Shown: positions 21,121 through 35,078, counted from the first letter of the stretch. The stretch: DNA of 64,000 bases from Lingula anatina (GCF_001039355.2 NW_019774959.1:221238-285237); one strand, 5' to 3'. The notes: generated by a model not told the origin, from the sequence alone. Program-made: numbers and translations.

Positions 21121-24100
21121 TGTTTCAGTTGTTGTGCTTTTAATTTTCTGTTTTGTTTTTAATGGAGAAATGTAAGCTGTTTGGATCAGACATTCAATGG
21201 AGATAGAATAGTTAATGAAAACTTATTTAGTACTCGGCGCGATTGCGCTCGTTCTTTCTCACCTAACACAATTTCATTTTATAACCAATGAAATGCAATC
21301 TTTTAATAGTTGGTCCTCAATATGGCGATTTTCTCCGTCTGTCATCGGGAAGGTTTGTTCGTTTTTTTCCTTTCGAATTTTAAGTTTCTTTCTTCATTCA
21401 TTCCATATTGACAGCTGTCAATATTATTTATGTCAATATCCGCAAATATTACAAGAAATGTATAATAGATAATGCAACTAATGAATGCCGTGTGTGACGG
21501 TTTTCAACAGAAACTAAGAAAAAGTTGCTGTTGTCCGGCTGTCTCAGTGATCCAAATAACCTTGCAATTTTTCTATTATCACGAAATAGATATAGTTTGC
21601 AAAATGTTGACCAGAATTTAATCTTAAGGGGGCAGTGCACCAATATAAAATTCTCGCAATCTTTTTCGTCGCAATTTGAAAAAAGAAATAAGTGCACTTT
21701 TACCAGAGAAACGACCCTTTTCAAGTCTCCGCGTTCCTCGCGATTTAAGTGTTATAACACTTCAATATGCTGTGAATTAAAAATGCTCCTGAGTTTACAA
21801 AGAAGAAAAAAGACTGCATTTCTGTCACTGATACGTCATTTCACCACAGTTTATTTAACGCTAGGGGGATTTTTATAACGTAACGACGCAGGTTAAAGAT
21901 AAAATAGCGCCGAAATTTTTCATATGAATAGAAAACAACTCAAAAGTCGTTTACTGTAACCAAATAGAAGAATTGCGCTGATAGTAAAGAGGGTGCCGCT
22001 GTTAAGTTAACTAAAGAGACGCTGACGTGCCCCTTTGTGTGTGAGGGGTGCATGAATAAGGGACGTGTGTTTTCCTAGCCTCCTTACAGGCCGACCCCGG
22101 CGACCTTACCCACCGCCCATTCACGCCTCCCTGCGATCTATATCCACATATTTCTAACAGAAGTTTTCTTCTCTTAGTAGTAAAGCGTGTAACAATATTA
22201 AACCCCCAAAAGCCAATTAACCGTCCTTTTTTATTCCACTTTTTTTCTTACGTTTTCGATTGACTTCGTAATGTTCAACCCGCCTTACGCCTTTTGAAGG
22301 GTTCAATCGCGTCGCTGCTGTCATTTGAGACGCCGGTATTAATGTCTTTCAGAGCGTATTTACAAACAAGTCCAACCTTGACAAAAAGTGAAAAGAGTCC
22401 TGCTGCAGTCGAGCCGCAGGTATTATATTACCCATCTTCTCCAGGTGTGAAAATCAAACAAGTTTGGAATGATTTTACGCTTAAGCCAGGAAGTCACACG
22501 TGTTGAGATTTCTTCTCCAGTTGACACAGACGCAAATTTGAATGTTGTTCTATTCAGTTTGCATTTAAAAATTAAAAAAGGGTGTGGAGGGACACCTGAT
22601 GGGTGACGTTAAAGAGTTGCTACCCTTTCTATGAAGAAAACGCATGTAGACGCATATTTCATTTCGACTGAAAAGCCTCTCTGTAGTGTCATAGAAAGGG
22701 AAATAGTCGTACAACAAGATCAAAATAAAAGGGTCAATCTCCTCTTGATTCGTGTTCACAAAACGATAACAAAATTGCATTTTACAATTACGAAATAAGA
22801 TAAATGTTTTGAATGCTGCAATCGTGTTTCTGGATATTAGTCTCCAATAGGTTCAATGTTTCGCTCATTTACCGCCTCGTTTGAGAAATAACCGTACCGC
22901 GATTCAACCACCGGGTTCCAATTTGTTTAACATTGTATCAATGTGGCGTAATTATGGAGCGTATCAGTCCGCTGGTGATTACGCTGCTATCCAGAGGGCG
23001 TGGCACTTGGGTGCGAGTAACAGGTCCATGTAATACTTAGCGATTCGCCACATTTCAGATTCTCCATGCATTTGGAAAATTGCCTCTTTTTCCTTTAATT
23101 TGCCCCAAGCATTGCTCGTTCAAATTTTGTGTTCTTGTATTTGTGTGTTTGTTTTAAAAATACCTCTGTTGTGACATTGTTAATGTTGTGTAACTTCAAA
23201 TATTTGTTGGTATTTCCTGCTCGATGCGTTTCCCCTTTACTGGAGACTGATCAGCTGCGCCATTCCTTACAAATATTTATCTCATTCATTTGCCGTATTA
23301 ACTTCTGTTATTAATTGATGTAAGCAGCAAATATTTACGATGTTTGAATATTTAAATTCAGAAATGACGAAACTACATGAATCGACAATTTAATTTTATT
23401 CCTATAGGAATTAGGTATGTTAAGAACACTGCAAGATAGCTAAAGTTATTCAACAAATATTTTTTCTTAGAGTGTATAGCAACCTAACAACTTTCCTCTA
23501 AGACATAAAGTCATCGTGGCGACACGTTTTTTTTTTTTTAATATACTAAACCAAATATCAAATTTGTGTTGAAGAACTTTGAAATTTATGATTTTAAATT
23601 TAAAACAAGTGGCGGCATTTCTTTACTCCATAAGCAACCTATACTGCACTGTGTTCGTGTCTTCCGAAGTCAGTTCGAGTCATAGCACCATTGGTTCAGA
23701 AAGTCCCAGACAACGCATACACGGTTGAACGCAATAATCACACCTCCGTGTTTCCGAAGTTCAAGCATATTACAATTTTTTCACAAAACAAACCCAAAAA
23801 CCAAAGACCAAAGGGCGCTCATTCAATAAGCATGCACTAAATAAACTGCAATAAATAAACAAACAACTCGAAACAGATCAGTGTAAACTGAAATTTTTCA
23901 GTTCAAATTTCATAATAATTGTTTTTACGTGGACACGCACTTGCTGGCGTCTAGACCGAATGAACTGTTGGTCGTCACATTTCCCCTCAGAAGACTTAAC
24001 CTAACCTCAGGCTTTCCATCCCAGATTCGGATACGATTCTCTTCGGAACAATAATCGGGTTGTATTTGTAATACATTTGTGTTTAATTTCAATATTTATG

Positions 24101-24310
24101 ACGCAAATGTTTTTAATGACATAACTGGACACGGGCAAAAGGACATTGTTACACCTGTGTGGAGCTTGACCCGGTTGACCTTCGTAAAATTGCGGACAAT
24201 GACCAGTGGTCCTTATTCAGCGGTTCTCACAGTTCCAGAGGAACGCACGTGTGCCCCTTAGAGAAGCGGTCAACCTTTACCATGGCTGGCCCGTAAGGCT
24301 ACCCGTCACA
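21121..24310. other. Intergenic, no gene recognised
   Basis: Mixed composition with CpG-containing patches (21230-21350, 22080-22130). Short open frames at 21215-21472, 21449-21724 and 21525-21878 have no domain I recognise and overlap each other on both strands, so I leave them out. A T run lies at 23529-23539. Confidence 0.5.
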
Positions 24311-24548
24311 GGGCCCATTCCCATAGTCACCATCGGTCTACGTGAATCGACCCAACTTTTATGGGGACTCTCGCTGACTGCAATCAGCTTAACTAAATGA
24401 CAAGCCTCCTCCTGGCGTTAAAAAGAATGCAGAAAACATAATACGAGTACGCTGGAAACAAGAGGAGTTAAGCTGATTGCACTCAGTGAGAATCCCTGCA
24501 GAGTTGGATCGATCTGCATAGACCGATGGTGTCTGTGGGAATGCAGTC
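24311..24548. mobile_element. Fold-back MITE, about 238 bp, related to the element at 10228
   Basis: Two arms of about 80 bases (24314-24394 and 24466-24544) are imperfect inverted repeats: CATTCCCATAGTCACCATCG on the left, CGATGGTGTCTGTGGGAATG on the right, and CAATCAGCTTAACT / AGTTAAGCTGATTG near the loop. Terminal CCCATTC(T/C)CATAG and the subterminal ATCGACC(T/C)AACT are shared with the polymorphic element at 10228-10442, so I infer one diverged family. Target duplication not clear. Confidence 0.65.
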
Positions 24549-25888
24549 TCAACAGTCGTAACAGTCTCGAACTATTGCGTCGGTTTTAGTAACTGTTGTT
24601 TTGGGATGAAAAAGCACCAGTTGACCAGTTTGTGTGACCAGTTGACCGCTAAGTTCAACTCTGCCTGGTCAGTGCTTGAAACTGGACTGAAAACTGAAAG
24701 CCAGCAGCATTTTAAAACAAACGTAACAAAGTAAAAATAACTTATCTAATGAACGGCCCGTCCTCTTAATATTCCTGGGTGTTTGTCGTTTAATTGAAAT
24801 TATTAACTCTTCTTTTTCTCCTTTTAAAACCACGGGAAATTGTAAAAATAAGTTTGTGGCAATCTAAAGAGAAGGGGGTCAAGTTGTTTGAAGCAGACAT
24901 TGTCATAATCATCTTTATAAGTTTATTCAAAAGAAACCTGCATGCAAATAAAATGTGTTCCAAAAGAGTCACCTGGGATATATAAACATTTTACAACATA
25001 TAAAACGCAAGTTACGCATGTCCTTGTCAGCCACATGAACCACGAAATCAATATTGAATTATCTCCGAAAATTCCAACGATCTGACAAAGGTGAGCAGCT
25101 GAAAACATCGACTCATCCTACCTCAACTCACCGTCTTATGAATATAAATACCTCTAATACGAATACCTTTAGAACAACACGCGTAATCCCGACAAGGGAT
25201 ATATATAAAAATAAGAGGATCCGACAAAATTGAACCAAAATAAAACCAGAAAAACCCCACAAGCTCACTCCTTTGGGACAAAGAGAGTTCATTTCACCTG
25301 TCTTCTCAGAGATCGATGGACGAGCTTCACCTGCCCGATTTCCGCAGCCAAAAAACAACATCATTAAACGTAACTCCGCCTTTGTGCGTTCTCGCTAAGT
25401 GCCCCCTGCCTCTTTGTAGCCAGCGATCAAATCACCCCGTATTAGGTCCTAATTTGATCGGAGAAAAGAAAGGGTAACATGACAATATTTTTATAATAAA
25501 TACCAATACTCGAAGAAAGGGGATTACTACAAGAAAGTATTGGACGAAGTATCCAAGGCATTTAAGGTCTTTCACATCGTGACGGTCGATTCCATGATTA
25601 TGTCTACAACATCAACGGCGGTGGGCATTCCTCGGTATTTGCGTACTGTTCGGAAGTATTTTTGTGGATAAATGAAGTCGTTCACCTTGTGTTTATTATG
25701 TTGATTATGAAGTGGAACATCAATTAGAATATCATTACGGACACACGAGAGACTCCCACATACTTTCTTTGTGAAAGGTAACAAAGAATGATCAAATTAC
25801 TCCTGTGGCGATAATCATGCTGTGCCTATGGCATGTGGAATTGACGATAGATTTGATGGTCTTCTCTCCTTCCCCTCTATCTCTCCTT

Positions 25889-25895
<7 letters not shown>

Positions 25896-25933
<38 letters not shown>

Positions 25934-25970
25934 GCATACACACGCATACACACGCAGACGCACGCACACA
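25896..25970. repeat. Compound (CT)n-(CA/CGCA)n microsatellite
   Basis: About 13 CT units run directly into CACACACA and then ACACGCATACACACGC-type repeats. Confidence 0.92.
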
Positions 25971-28163
25971 GGCAAACTAAAGGTTTAATATGCTTGATAA
26001 AATAGGACGCTGCCATAAAATATATAATTTGTACGTATACAAAATTGTTTTACCATTACTAGGATCCAGAGGCCTATACTGGGTCCTCAATTATTTGGAA
26101 TATAAAATGCCTTTCCGTCAATCTTTTAAGACCAGTTTTCTAATTCAAACAAGATCGGGTTTAATTTTTTGAAAATAGAATGTGTAACTCGATGAGTAAT
26201 TATCTGTGCTATTTTTTTTTCTTTTCAAAAGATACGATTTAATGTCTTTTCATCGCCATGGGTTCACGTTCATGCCAATGCAGTCCAATCGTGAGGGATC
26301 CAAATATGTCCGATATCACAATTTCTTTTAATAGCTCTGAATACGGGGACAAGGTCTAGTCTAGTCTGGGTACGTCTAGTGTACCACAACACTGCTGAAA
26401 CTATTTTTAACAGGTAAAATCGAACAGGCTTAAAAACTGATATAAGAGGATTGACACAATAAAACACCGTGGCCACGGCCTGTATTGGATCATGCTACAA
26501 ATTAGGGGATATAACAATTAATCTTTCTTAATAAGCACTTTAACTGAATCAGGTTACAGAATCTTAGTCAACATCCAGTGCAGCGTGATCCACATTTAAT
26601 ACCAGTCAATACTACGATAATTTCAAGACAGTCGCCTCGACAAAGGAACGCATCGACTCCGGCCCGATGTCAAACGAAAGTTGAATTAAAGATTCATGAT
26701 GAATTACATCATTTCCTCGTGTTAATTGACAGAAATGACACATTAAAGAATGTCTGTAGTGAAATCGGGCCCCATCGATTACTTCCCGACCTTTGTTTCG
26801 GTATTGTCGTTATAAAGTCGGGAGTCCAATATCGTTATTATGTTATATATTTATCTCTGAGGCGATGCTTTGTGCGGCTGTGTTTTTGGTAACACGGCGA
26901 TTAATAATGCGGCACGCGCCCTGACGAAATCGACATGAAATCAACATGCGCACGCGGCGTAACCATGATGAAAACAACATCGTCGATATCAGACCGTGAC
27001 GTGGCAGCGTGACTGACAGGTCCATTGACATGGATACAGTAGCAATCTCGAGATAGGGCGTGGCAGACTTGGGTGACGGCTCGCTATGACGGCTTTACAA
27101 TTCCCTTTTTTTAATCTAACTGTGAAAATATTTATCCTTCCCCCTGTGAATGGTGACTTTGGTTACAGATCGTAACAGTTCGGAACAACTGTAAAGACCG
27201 AGAAGAAAAGATCCCGCAAGCTTTGTGTTGAGGTTTATTGATTTCAGCGATTTTGCGGCTGATAAAAGCGAGCACTTGCTTAAGCAAATTATTCACTCGG
27301 ACGGGCAGACAAAATGGCCGTAACCTGCCCTCGTAGTCCCGATTATTATATTACTTTCACCCCTCAGTCGGAATTCAACAGTAACAGGTTGCTTTGTATA
27401 AGTAAAGTAACGGGTCTGAGAGAGAGAACTGCTAGGTAATTTTTTTCTGGAGGTGAGTTATCGCGAGAGGTGCAGTGCAGATTGAAGTTGAAGTGAAATA
27501 TTTTCTTGCTTAACATCCCCAAATCTATCCACCCGAACACTAATGTCTGTCTCCCCAACATAATCAGCTTGATGTGACTTTTCTGTGTATTTCTGTGTAT
27601 TCTTTAGTGATTTGCCTTTTCCTGTCTGTTTCGTGTTTGTCACAACCCAGTTGAGGAATTTGTATAATAGTAATAATACTGATCTGAGATGACGATATTT
27701 TAACGTACAGATATACCAATTTATATTTCTACTGTACACAGTGCGCACTTTGAATGAAATTAAACCTGTAAAGATATTTCAACAGCATGCCCTTGTCTAT
27801 ACTAGAGTCCAGTTGACCGACAGTATTCATTCCATACAAAAAAATCTTTCTGGACAAAGCAGAGAAAAGTGTGGAGAGTTAACCAGAGACATATCTGTGA
27901 ATATCTAGTGAAAAATTCATCTGTGGTCCTGGTAGAGGCTACATCTGTCCTCATCATTTTAAACTTTTGTTGAATTCAAATCCAACCAAAATCATTAGAT
28001 TTAATCATTGTTTGCGTGTGTTTTTATCTATACTTTGATTATTTACCCTAGTCTGTTAGTTACAGAACTTGCCACCAGTTAGTCCTTTTTCTAGGTTTTT
28101 TTTTTCTACAAATCTGAGGATGTGCAATATGTGGATCATTAGATGGAGAAAGCACTAATACGG

Positions 28164-28191
28164 CCCCCCCCCCCCCCCCCCCCCCCCCCCC
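28164..28191. repeat. Poly-C tract, 28 bases
   Basis: Uninterrupted C run, unusually long for animal DNA; its length is likely unreliable in the assembly. Confidence 0.95.
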
Positions 28192-29557
28192 ACCTCCACC
28201 CGGTGTGCCTTCACAACAGAAACGTCTTATGGCACTATAGAAAAACTCTCTGTCCCATCCCTGAATTTCCCATATTCTTTCATATCTCACACAAAGTCCA
28301 ATATTAGCTGATTAACTGTTTCTACTCTCCTTCTTTGTCACAAAACGGACAAAAACTCCTAAAAGAGGGGATTTTTTTTCAATCTTGCTGTGTGTAGCAT
28401 ATTTATTTTCTTCACTCTTAACGTCTTTGAATGTTTGGAACTCTAACGTAAAAGATATGCGTTAGCTCACTTCAAGTCTTTGAAATTGTCCGAGCTAATT
28501 AAAAAGGTCAATATTCTCACCTTTGATATAAGCTTGACAGCGATGAGAACTAGGGCTTGTAAATTAATAAATCATTTTTTTTTCATTTAACTGTTTATAT
28601 CAAAACCTCATGTTTATACATATTTCTCTTTTTTACAGGTCTAGAACGGGGAAAGGACAAGATTGACAATGGATTACTTTTCTGGCACATAAATAGAAGA
28701 ATATTCTTTGAAAATGCATCAAGTACATTATATGGGGAAATGCACAATACTGTCCTATAAAGATGACCATATCAAAGTTACAAAATGCACGCGATGACCA
28801 CGTTGGCTTACGTCACAAACGAAGGTGATATGACTAATCGCGTGCAACGTGCGCTTGACGCGCGTCAAAATCCCACTTGGTCCTTTTCATTTCATTTACG
28901 TGTAGCGTAGTATCACAGGGACGGTTACTATTAATGTCGTAACCCTCATTTATGAGGTCATTACACACCAAACGGTCGCCGACCGGACCCTGAAATGCTC
29001 CATTTAACAGTAGCGAGTTGGTATCAAAAAGGCACAATAGTCGGAAATGTTGCTATTACAAATGATCAATAAATCTTTATTTTGGAGTTTTAATTAAACA
29101 AAACCGCTCCAGTGATTAAGATTTGTGGCATTCCACTCATCCGCAGTGAACTGTGACCGAAATTTCCATAACCGTAAAAGAAAATATTTTACAGTGGCGG
29201 AATTTCTGATCGGTCCTGATTGAAAATTTCTTCTGTTTGATATACACTCGTTCATAGAGATTTGTGTGGGTGAGTGAGTTCTGACAGTATCAGAACTAGG
29301 GGGTGTTACGATGGGTTTTCACGTGCACTTGTGTACTCTTGTCGTCTCGGGGTAAATCTTTGCAAACCAAACTTCAGAACTTAACCTCGTCAGCACTTTA
29401 ATTATTGAATGCTAAATGTTTAAAGGAAATTGGGTGTTTGACCTTTACGCTTGCCATAAAACACGTAAATGAAGAAGCGAAAACATTACAGTATTTTACG
29501 ATGTCCTGGTAGATTAGTAGCCTGTCTTGAATTAGCCTTTCTGTAGAGGGAAACTGG

Positions 29558-29561
<4 letters not shown>

Positions 29562-29643
<82 letters not shown>
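29562..29643. repeat. Compound (CT)n-(CA)n microsatellite, about 82 bp
   Basis: (CT)15 joined by TTA to (CA)n with one CG interruption. Same arrangement as at 25896. Confidence 0.95.
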
Positions 29644-30299
29644 CGGCAAATTAGGTTTGAATTACTTGATCTGCAATGACACTTGCTGCCATAAAAAAAA
29701 TTGCAGATATGCACGCCCGCGCACACCGTTGTCATAAAACCCACGCGCAATCTAATGCAAAAAAATCGGTCGTGCAGTTTTGATCAACGCCTCACAGTTG
29801 ACTGCTACCGACCCCTGGTTATTTCCCCCAATCTCAAAATAAAACAAAACTCGATAGATTCCATTTTTCACAGAAATAACTACATTTCAATACAACACGG
29901 GGGTCTGCACTTCTTCTGCGTATCCAATCCACCAAGGGACCAAAGCGCCTAGTGAAGTGGATGATCTGTGTAATTAATAGCGCGGACGGGGACAATGACA
30001 CTTGCCTTGCTCCCCTTGTCACCTGTGGCCCGACAAAAGCGTCCAAACACTCTCCTCATGTCCTGAACAGGGTGACAAATTCGGCTGTTTGTCTCCACAC
30101 AAATGCCCCCATCGAAAGCACTTTGTCCCTTTAATGTCCTTGCTACTCTGGTGTCATTATACGGCACAAAAAGAGAGTAAATTGTGAAGTGATCACCTGG
30201 TCGTTCAAATAAGCCACAGACCACCACAGGACCACAAACAGTTTTGTTCGTCCCGTTTACGAATCTTCGCGGTTTATGCCGAAATTCTTGCCTTGCGTA

Positions 30300-30302
<3 letters not shown>

Positions 30303-30330
<28 letters not shown>

Positions 30331-30468
30331 GCATTCGATTTTACGACAAATTAAATAAGTTTGTTATTTGTATCTTTAACAGAGCATATACATTTATCGA
30401 CATTATCTGACTTCATGCATTTTTCTTCCTCTCTTTCCCCCCATTTTTTTTTTTTTTTTTTTTTTTTT
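30303..30468. repeat. Two poly-T tracts
   Basis: T runs at 30303-30330 (28 bases) and 30444-30468 (25 bases) separated by about 110 bases of mixed sequence. Confidence 0.9.
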
Positions 30469-30525
30469 CAAAGCAAAAATGGACGATTTATCGAGTTGAG
30501 ACAGAATTGATACAGGTATATCCAA

Positions 30526-30690
30526 TGGGGGCGGATTGAGGCCGTCTCCAAGGTCTTCCCGAAGACGGTCAGATTTTCAAGTTTACATTGACAGGTATCT
30601 AATTTTTTTGTCGAAAGACGGCCAAAAATAGAGGATAGCTCAACAAGATAATTTGGAAGACTGTCAGAAAATATCTCTGGATCCGCCCCT
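30526..30690. mobile_element. hAT-like MITE, about 165 bp, copy 1
   Basis: Ends GGGGGCGGATTGAG and, read inward from the right, CAGGGGCGGATCCAGAG. Interior carries GAAGACGGTCAGATTTTC and TCGAAAGACGG. Opposite orientation to the copy at 46568. Flanks (TCCAATG / TCCATGT) resemble a decayed target duplication. CAGGGGCGGATCC ends are, from general knowledge, those of many hAT-type elements. Confidence 0.75.
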
Positions 30691-32834
30691 GTCCATGTAC
30701 GTAAATATAATATATGTGTGTACGTGTCCAAAAAGCAATGATTGATAAAATAAATATTTCGAGTTCACCAGACATAGAGCAGACAGCACGTAACCAGACG
30801 CGTGCTAAATCCCTGGTTTTGAACAAGTCAAAAAAGCCCCTCCCTTTCAACACGTCACAATATTAATCATATCCTGTCTGTTTACCAATACCAAAAGTCA
30901 AAAAGTAATCACGTTTTCAATACGTGTGTGCGGATCAATTTGGGGATTACATTTCCGCTGTATAATTCCTTTTCATTGACTGATTTGTGAGTCGATTGTT
31001 GAGGCTTTCACCCATAATGGCGAGTGTGACTGCTCTATAGGCCGAGAGCCATAGTCGCAAAATTACTGCTTCTCCTCTAGTAACCCGACGTATAATATCA
31101 TAGAATCAATGCTAATCTCTTATTGCCCGCAACACAAATATTGCAGGGGGGCACGATGAAATGAATTTTACAAAAGTCAGGAAAAAAACAACAATAAATA
31201 ACGTGGAACACAAAAGGGTTCAAAGTCGATAAACAAATCGTAAAAGTCACAGGGGGATAGAATTCTCGCCAGTATTTCACAATAAAACGGCTCCCGTTTC
31301 CTTTGACTTTACTCAAAACTTGCCAAATGGCTAATCCAAGACGGACCACTTAATAAATAAAATAACAACGAACCTCATAACGGTATCTATTTATACATAA
31401 TATTTGACAAAATTTCGCATAACTACAATTTCAAAAACTTTACGTGCATATAGAATGTTTTATTAACACGAAAGAAAAAAAAAAAGAACTCCCTGGATTC
31501 GTAAAAAGAAGGGATGATGCGAAGGACATCCGATACGGTAATCGTAGTTTTCAATGAGAATTTCGTGACGGCAGCGGGGTTATCGGTGAACATGACATCA
31601 ATTATAATCCACTTGGAATATTCACAACACCAAAATTACCGAAATTACGTAGGTGTGAGGCCTATTAACAACAAAACGAAATGACAGGAGCAACATTCAT
31701 AAATCATTTTCAAATGTTCAGTGTCACATTGAAGAGAGAATTCAATTGAAAAAGAATCGCTCTCCCAGCAAAAGCGATAGATAAGCTGCGCAAACAACGT
31801 AATTGCAAGCTTAAAACGTCAGAGAAAAATAGTTTAATATTTCGTGCAGATAAAAGAAATTATAAAAAAAAGATTAAATTATCTTTTGAGAATAACAAAG
31901 TGTAAATCTGACTGCGAAGTAGCAAAAAGTTCCGTTTCCAGTGAGTACAAGTTCAGCTGTTCGTCAGATTACGCTTTCTTACCCTCTACCAGGATCACAG
32001 ATTGATTTTTCACTATATATTCACAGATATGTCTCTGGTTAATTCATGACAAGATTCTCTGCTGTGTCGCGCTAGAGAAAATTGCACAAAATTAATCTGC
32101 GGCTCTATTAGAGGGTAACGTTGTCTAAAGAATAGTAATAACTATAACATAAGACGGCCTTTCCCTTCCTGCTGTAAGCTGCGTTCCGTTATCCCAAAGA
32201 TGGACTGCCTATAATTAACGATAACATTAAAATGCCTAATCTATGATCAAAATGAAAATCATGAAAGGGGGGGGGGGGGGCAGATGACCCTGATGTTTAG
32301 TTTGTATGCGCCCACAATAACATGCGCGCGCACGTGCAAGCGCACCGCACAATATCCTGAGGATAAGACCTTTGTCGTCAATAGGGGAACGCTCTGCTGG
32401 GGAAGGCCGAAGCAGTAACAAGGGGTCAATGGTTCAATGACCAATTGATGACCACAAAGGTCCGACCCTGAGGAAATTGATCTTCTGTAAAGGAAACCCC
32501 AGAGGCGATGGTCATTTCTATTTTGGCCCTTTCAGGTGGTCACGCGCCTCGTCCACTGTGACTTCTGGAACACACCGCGGCATTGTGTATGAAAATAGCT
32601 TCATAAACCTTAAAGCAATAAAACTTGATCTTGTGAGATCAGATTGGTCTCGTCAAACGAACAAATGTTTATTAATGTAAATGTATTGATTTCTAGTGAC
32701 TTTTAGCCACGAAACTCGATGTGTCTCGTCCACTTATTACTGGTAGTCTGTGGTCTATGCACGTTTTCTTTTTCTGCTAATCATTTTTTCGCTTTTCTCA
32801 CCCCCCCCCCTCCTCCAAAAAAAAAAAAAAATAA

Positions 32835-32926
<92 letters not shown>

Positions 32927-33619
32927 AAATAATAATAATAATAATAAAATAATAAAAACGTGTAACTTACAACCACGCCGGTGTAAGGTAGCCACCTCGT
33001 CACCTAAGAATCCACAAAATAAAACATCACCTCTTTCTTTTTGTACACTTAATTTCCGCTGATTTATATTATTTTAATAAAAGTCCACATAGATTTATTT
33101 TCATTGATACAGCTATGACCTCACTGTTTATTATTATAAATGTATTATTATTATTATTATTAAATAGTAGCAGTAGTAGCGCATGATCTACTTTCGTGTT
33201 TTTTTATATTAGATATTTGCCCACTCCTTTTTCAGCATATTTGCACATAAAATTCACATTTACTAGAAGCATTAAGGGGGGTCTGTATTAACTAGTGAAA
33301 CCCAAACACTACCCTCGTGGCCATCGCTCTTTTTCTTCAACATATTGTCACTCACCTCCACGTGTTATCATACCCCGAAACCCGCTATAAATAAATAATG
33401 ACCATTGCAATTTATGTGCGATCTCCTATAAAGGAAAACATGATCAAATGACATCGAACATATACATATAGCTTGATAATAAATAAATAAACGTCTGTGA
33501 TCGTAGTTTTTTCTTCGCCACGGGCCATGTGACCGGTGCAGTGAACCCCCGCCGTAATTTGGACAGTGCAAATCGGAATCAGTGACCGCATACAAAATAA
33601 AAGATCAAATCATGAACAT
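30691..33619. other. Intergenic, no gene recognised
   Basis: Contains a G run at 32267-32280, a C run with poly-A and a long (TAA)n array at 32801-32948, and a shorter TTA/TAG array at 33142-33178. No supported gene. Confidence 0.5.
32801..32948. repeat. C10, poly-A and (TAA)n microsatellite array
   Basis: C run 32801-32810, A run 32817-32831, then TAA/TAAA units up to 32948 with some 4-base TAAA units at both ends. The minus-strand frames rich in Leu or Ile here are this repeat translated. Confidence 0.95.
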
Positions 33620-34024
33620 TCGATTATTTGACCGTTAATGTCGCCCCTTGAAGGAAGAAACAGAAAGTGTTCTGAAAGCTTCGCGTACCTGTTTTGATCG
33701 GAAATCGAACAAGGTGTAAAATCATCAAAATTAATTTTCTGACCGTTACACGTCCCCAACCTTCCGTACTGCTTACCTTTGAACTCTTTGGTCGGTGGCC
33801 ATGCTGAAATATCTTATCATACATGTGCTTACTACCTGCAAACAGTAGACGCGATTGAAGATTTTTACACAAAAGACTTTTCCACTTGAAATTATTTTCT
33901 GTAATCTACTCCTTCTCTTTGTATTAGGATCCAAATTTTATCTTCTGTCCTAGCTTTGTATCATTGCGCAACAAAACGGTCTCTTTCTCTGAGCAGGTGT
34001 GCACTTTTGCTAACAATATTTGTA

Positions 34025-34160
34025 AAGCAAGGGTCAAAAATAAAATGAAAACATCAATAAATATAATAAATAATCAATTTCATCTAGATATTGTTAAGTA
34101 AGGGTCAAAAATAAATGAAAACATCAATAAACATAATAAATAAATAATCAATTTCATCCA
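34025..34160. repeat. Two-copy tandem repeat, period about 73 bp
   Basis: AAGGGTCAAAAATAAA...ATCAATTTCATC occurs twice in a row (starting about 34029 and 34100). The same pair is in the other allele at about 39292-39428. Confidence 0.8.
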
Positions 34161-34524
34161 GATTCAATGATTCATTAGTCAAACAGAATATATTTAGCGT
34201 ATTGGTAAATGTGTTAAATTGATAACTTTCAGTGATCTTTCACCAAGGGGGGCAGAAGCCATTCCCTATTAAACATTAAGAAAAGACGCTGTCACCAAGA
34301 AGGCTGCCAGTCCTTTCAGTGGAGAAAAATTCGAGTTGACGGAGCATAAACTGCCCAATCACGTAAATAAATATTGAAGGAATACGCAGAAGAAATAGAA
34401 ATGAAATTTTACTATTCAGGGTTCACTTTCCACTTTTGGTTTGTAAATTATTTTTGCCAATTTTGCAAATGACTAAAACCTACCAAAGGAAAAGAAAATT
34501 AGAGGAGAAAAAAAAATTACAAGC

Positions 34525-34596
34525 CTCCCCGACGGGGAATCGAACCCCGGTCTCCCGCGTGACAGGCGGGGATACTTACCACTATACTATCGAGGA
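34525..34596 (-). tRNA. tRNA-Asp(GTC), gene 1, allele copy 1
   Basis: 72-base cloverleaf on the minus strand: acceptor TCCTCGA pairs with TCGGGGA, D-arm TAGTATAGTGGTAAGTA, anticodon loop CCTGTCACGC with GTC, T-arm CCGGGGTTCGATTCCCCG with internal B box, discriminator G, no encoded CCA and no intron. A run of A on the plus strand just below it (34508-34516) gives the pol III T terminator. Same gene as 39799-39870 in the other allele. Confidence 0.95.
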
Positions 34597-34831
34597 CTGG
34601 CTGAGAGAAAAGGGCAATTTATGTTATATGTAAGATAGAAGTATTATATTAAGTGGTTATCCTTTTATCTTCTTTTACCGCTTTCAAATAGTTAGGTAAG
34701 ATGACAAAAAGTATACATATGAGTTACACTTGGCCTTATATTATCAAAAACGTGCAATTTATGTTAACCACGCGTCGATTAGCGTATTGAAGTCAGACAT
34801 GCGGCCTATCTTGATGACGAGACACCTAGTG

Positions 34832-34841
34832 CTATAAATAA
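34832..34841 (+). promoter_or_regulatory. MEF2-like site upstream of RBM24
   Basis: CTATAAATAA fits the MEF2 consensus YTA(A/T)4TAR. It is kept in the other allele at 40106-40115, about 3.7 kb before the RBM24 ATG. In vertebrates RBM24 is a muscle gene under myogenic control; a functional role here is speculation. Confidence 0.25.
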
Positions 34842-35032
34842 CGGGTTTCTTTCGCTCCGCGAAGAGCATCATAATTTAATGTATGTTAATGTTTCTTAAA
34901 TATATTCAATATTTTTGTAGCTCATCATTTAAAACGCTGGGTTTCATTTGGCATAACCATGCCTTGTAAGTATTAGTAGTTCTATTGACCACATTTTGTA
35001 TCTCAACTCTCCCTTGTAGCCTACTCGATCCG

Positions 35033-35043
35033 CCCCCCCCCCC

Positions 35044-35075
<32 letters not shown>
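35033..35075. repeat. Poly-C plus (CA)n microsatellite
   Basis: C run 35033-35044 then about 15 CA units. In the other allele (about 40290-40317) this is reduced to a C/A-rich stretch with four CA units. Confidence 0.92.

Positions 35076-35078
<3 letters not shown>

Larger units (their letters stand above)
24549..30525. other. Intergenic, no gene recognised
   Basis: AT-rich sequence with compound microsatellites at 25896-25970 and 29562-29643 and a C homopolymer at 28164-28191. No open frame has recognisable protein similarity. Frames within microsatellites give Cys-Val, Arg-Glu or Gly runs and are not genes. Confidence 0.5.

Noticed and set aside
21215-21878. Cluster of overlapping open frames of 85-117 codons on both strands
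   Set aside because: No domain, no consistent strand and AT-rich codon content; likely chance frames.
26578-26892. 104-codon open frame
   Set aside because: No similarity recognised and no splice or promoter context; a frame of this length is expected by chance in the window.
25896-29643. Possible CRISPR-like or regularly spaced repeats
   Set aside because: These are dinucleotide microsatellites in animal DNA with no spacer structure.
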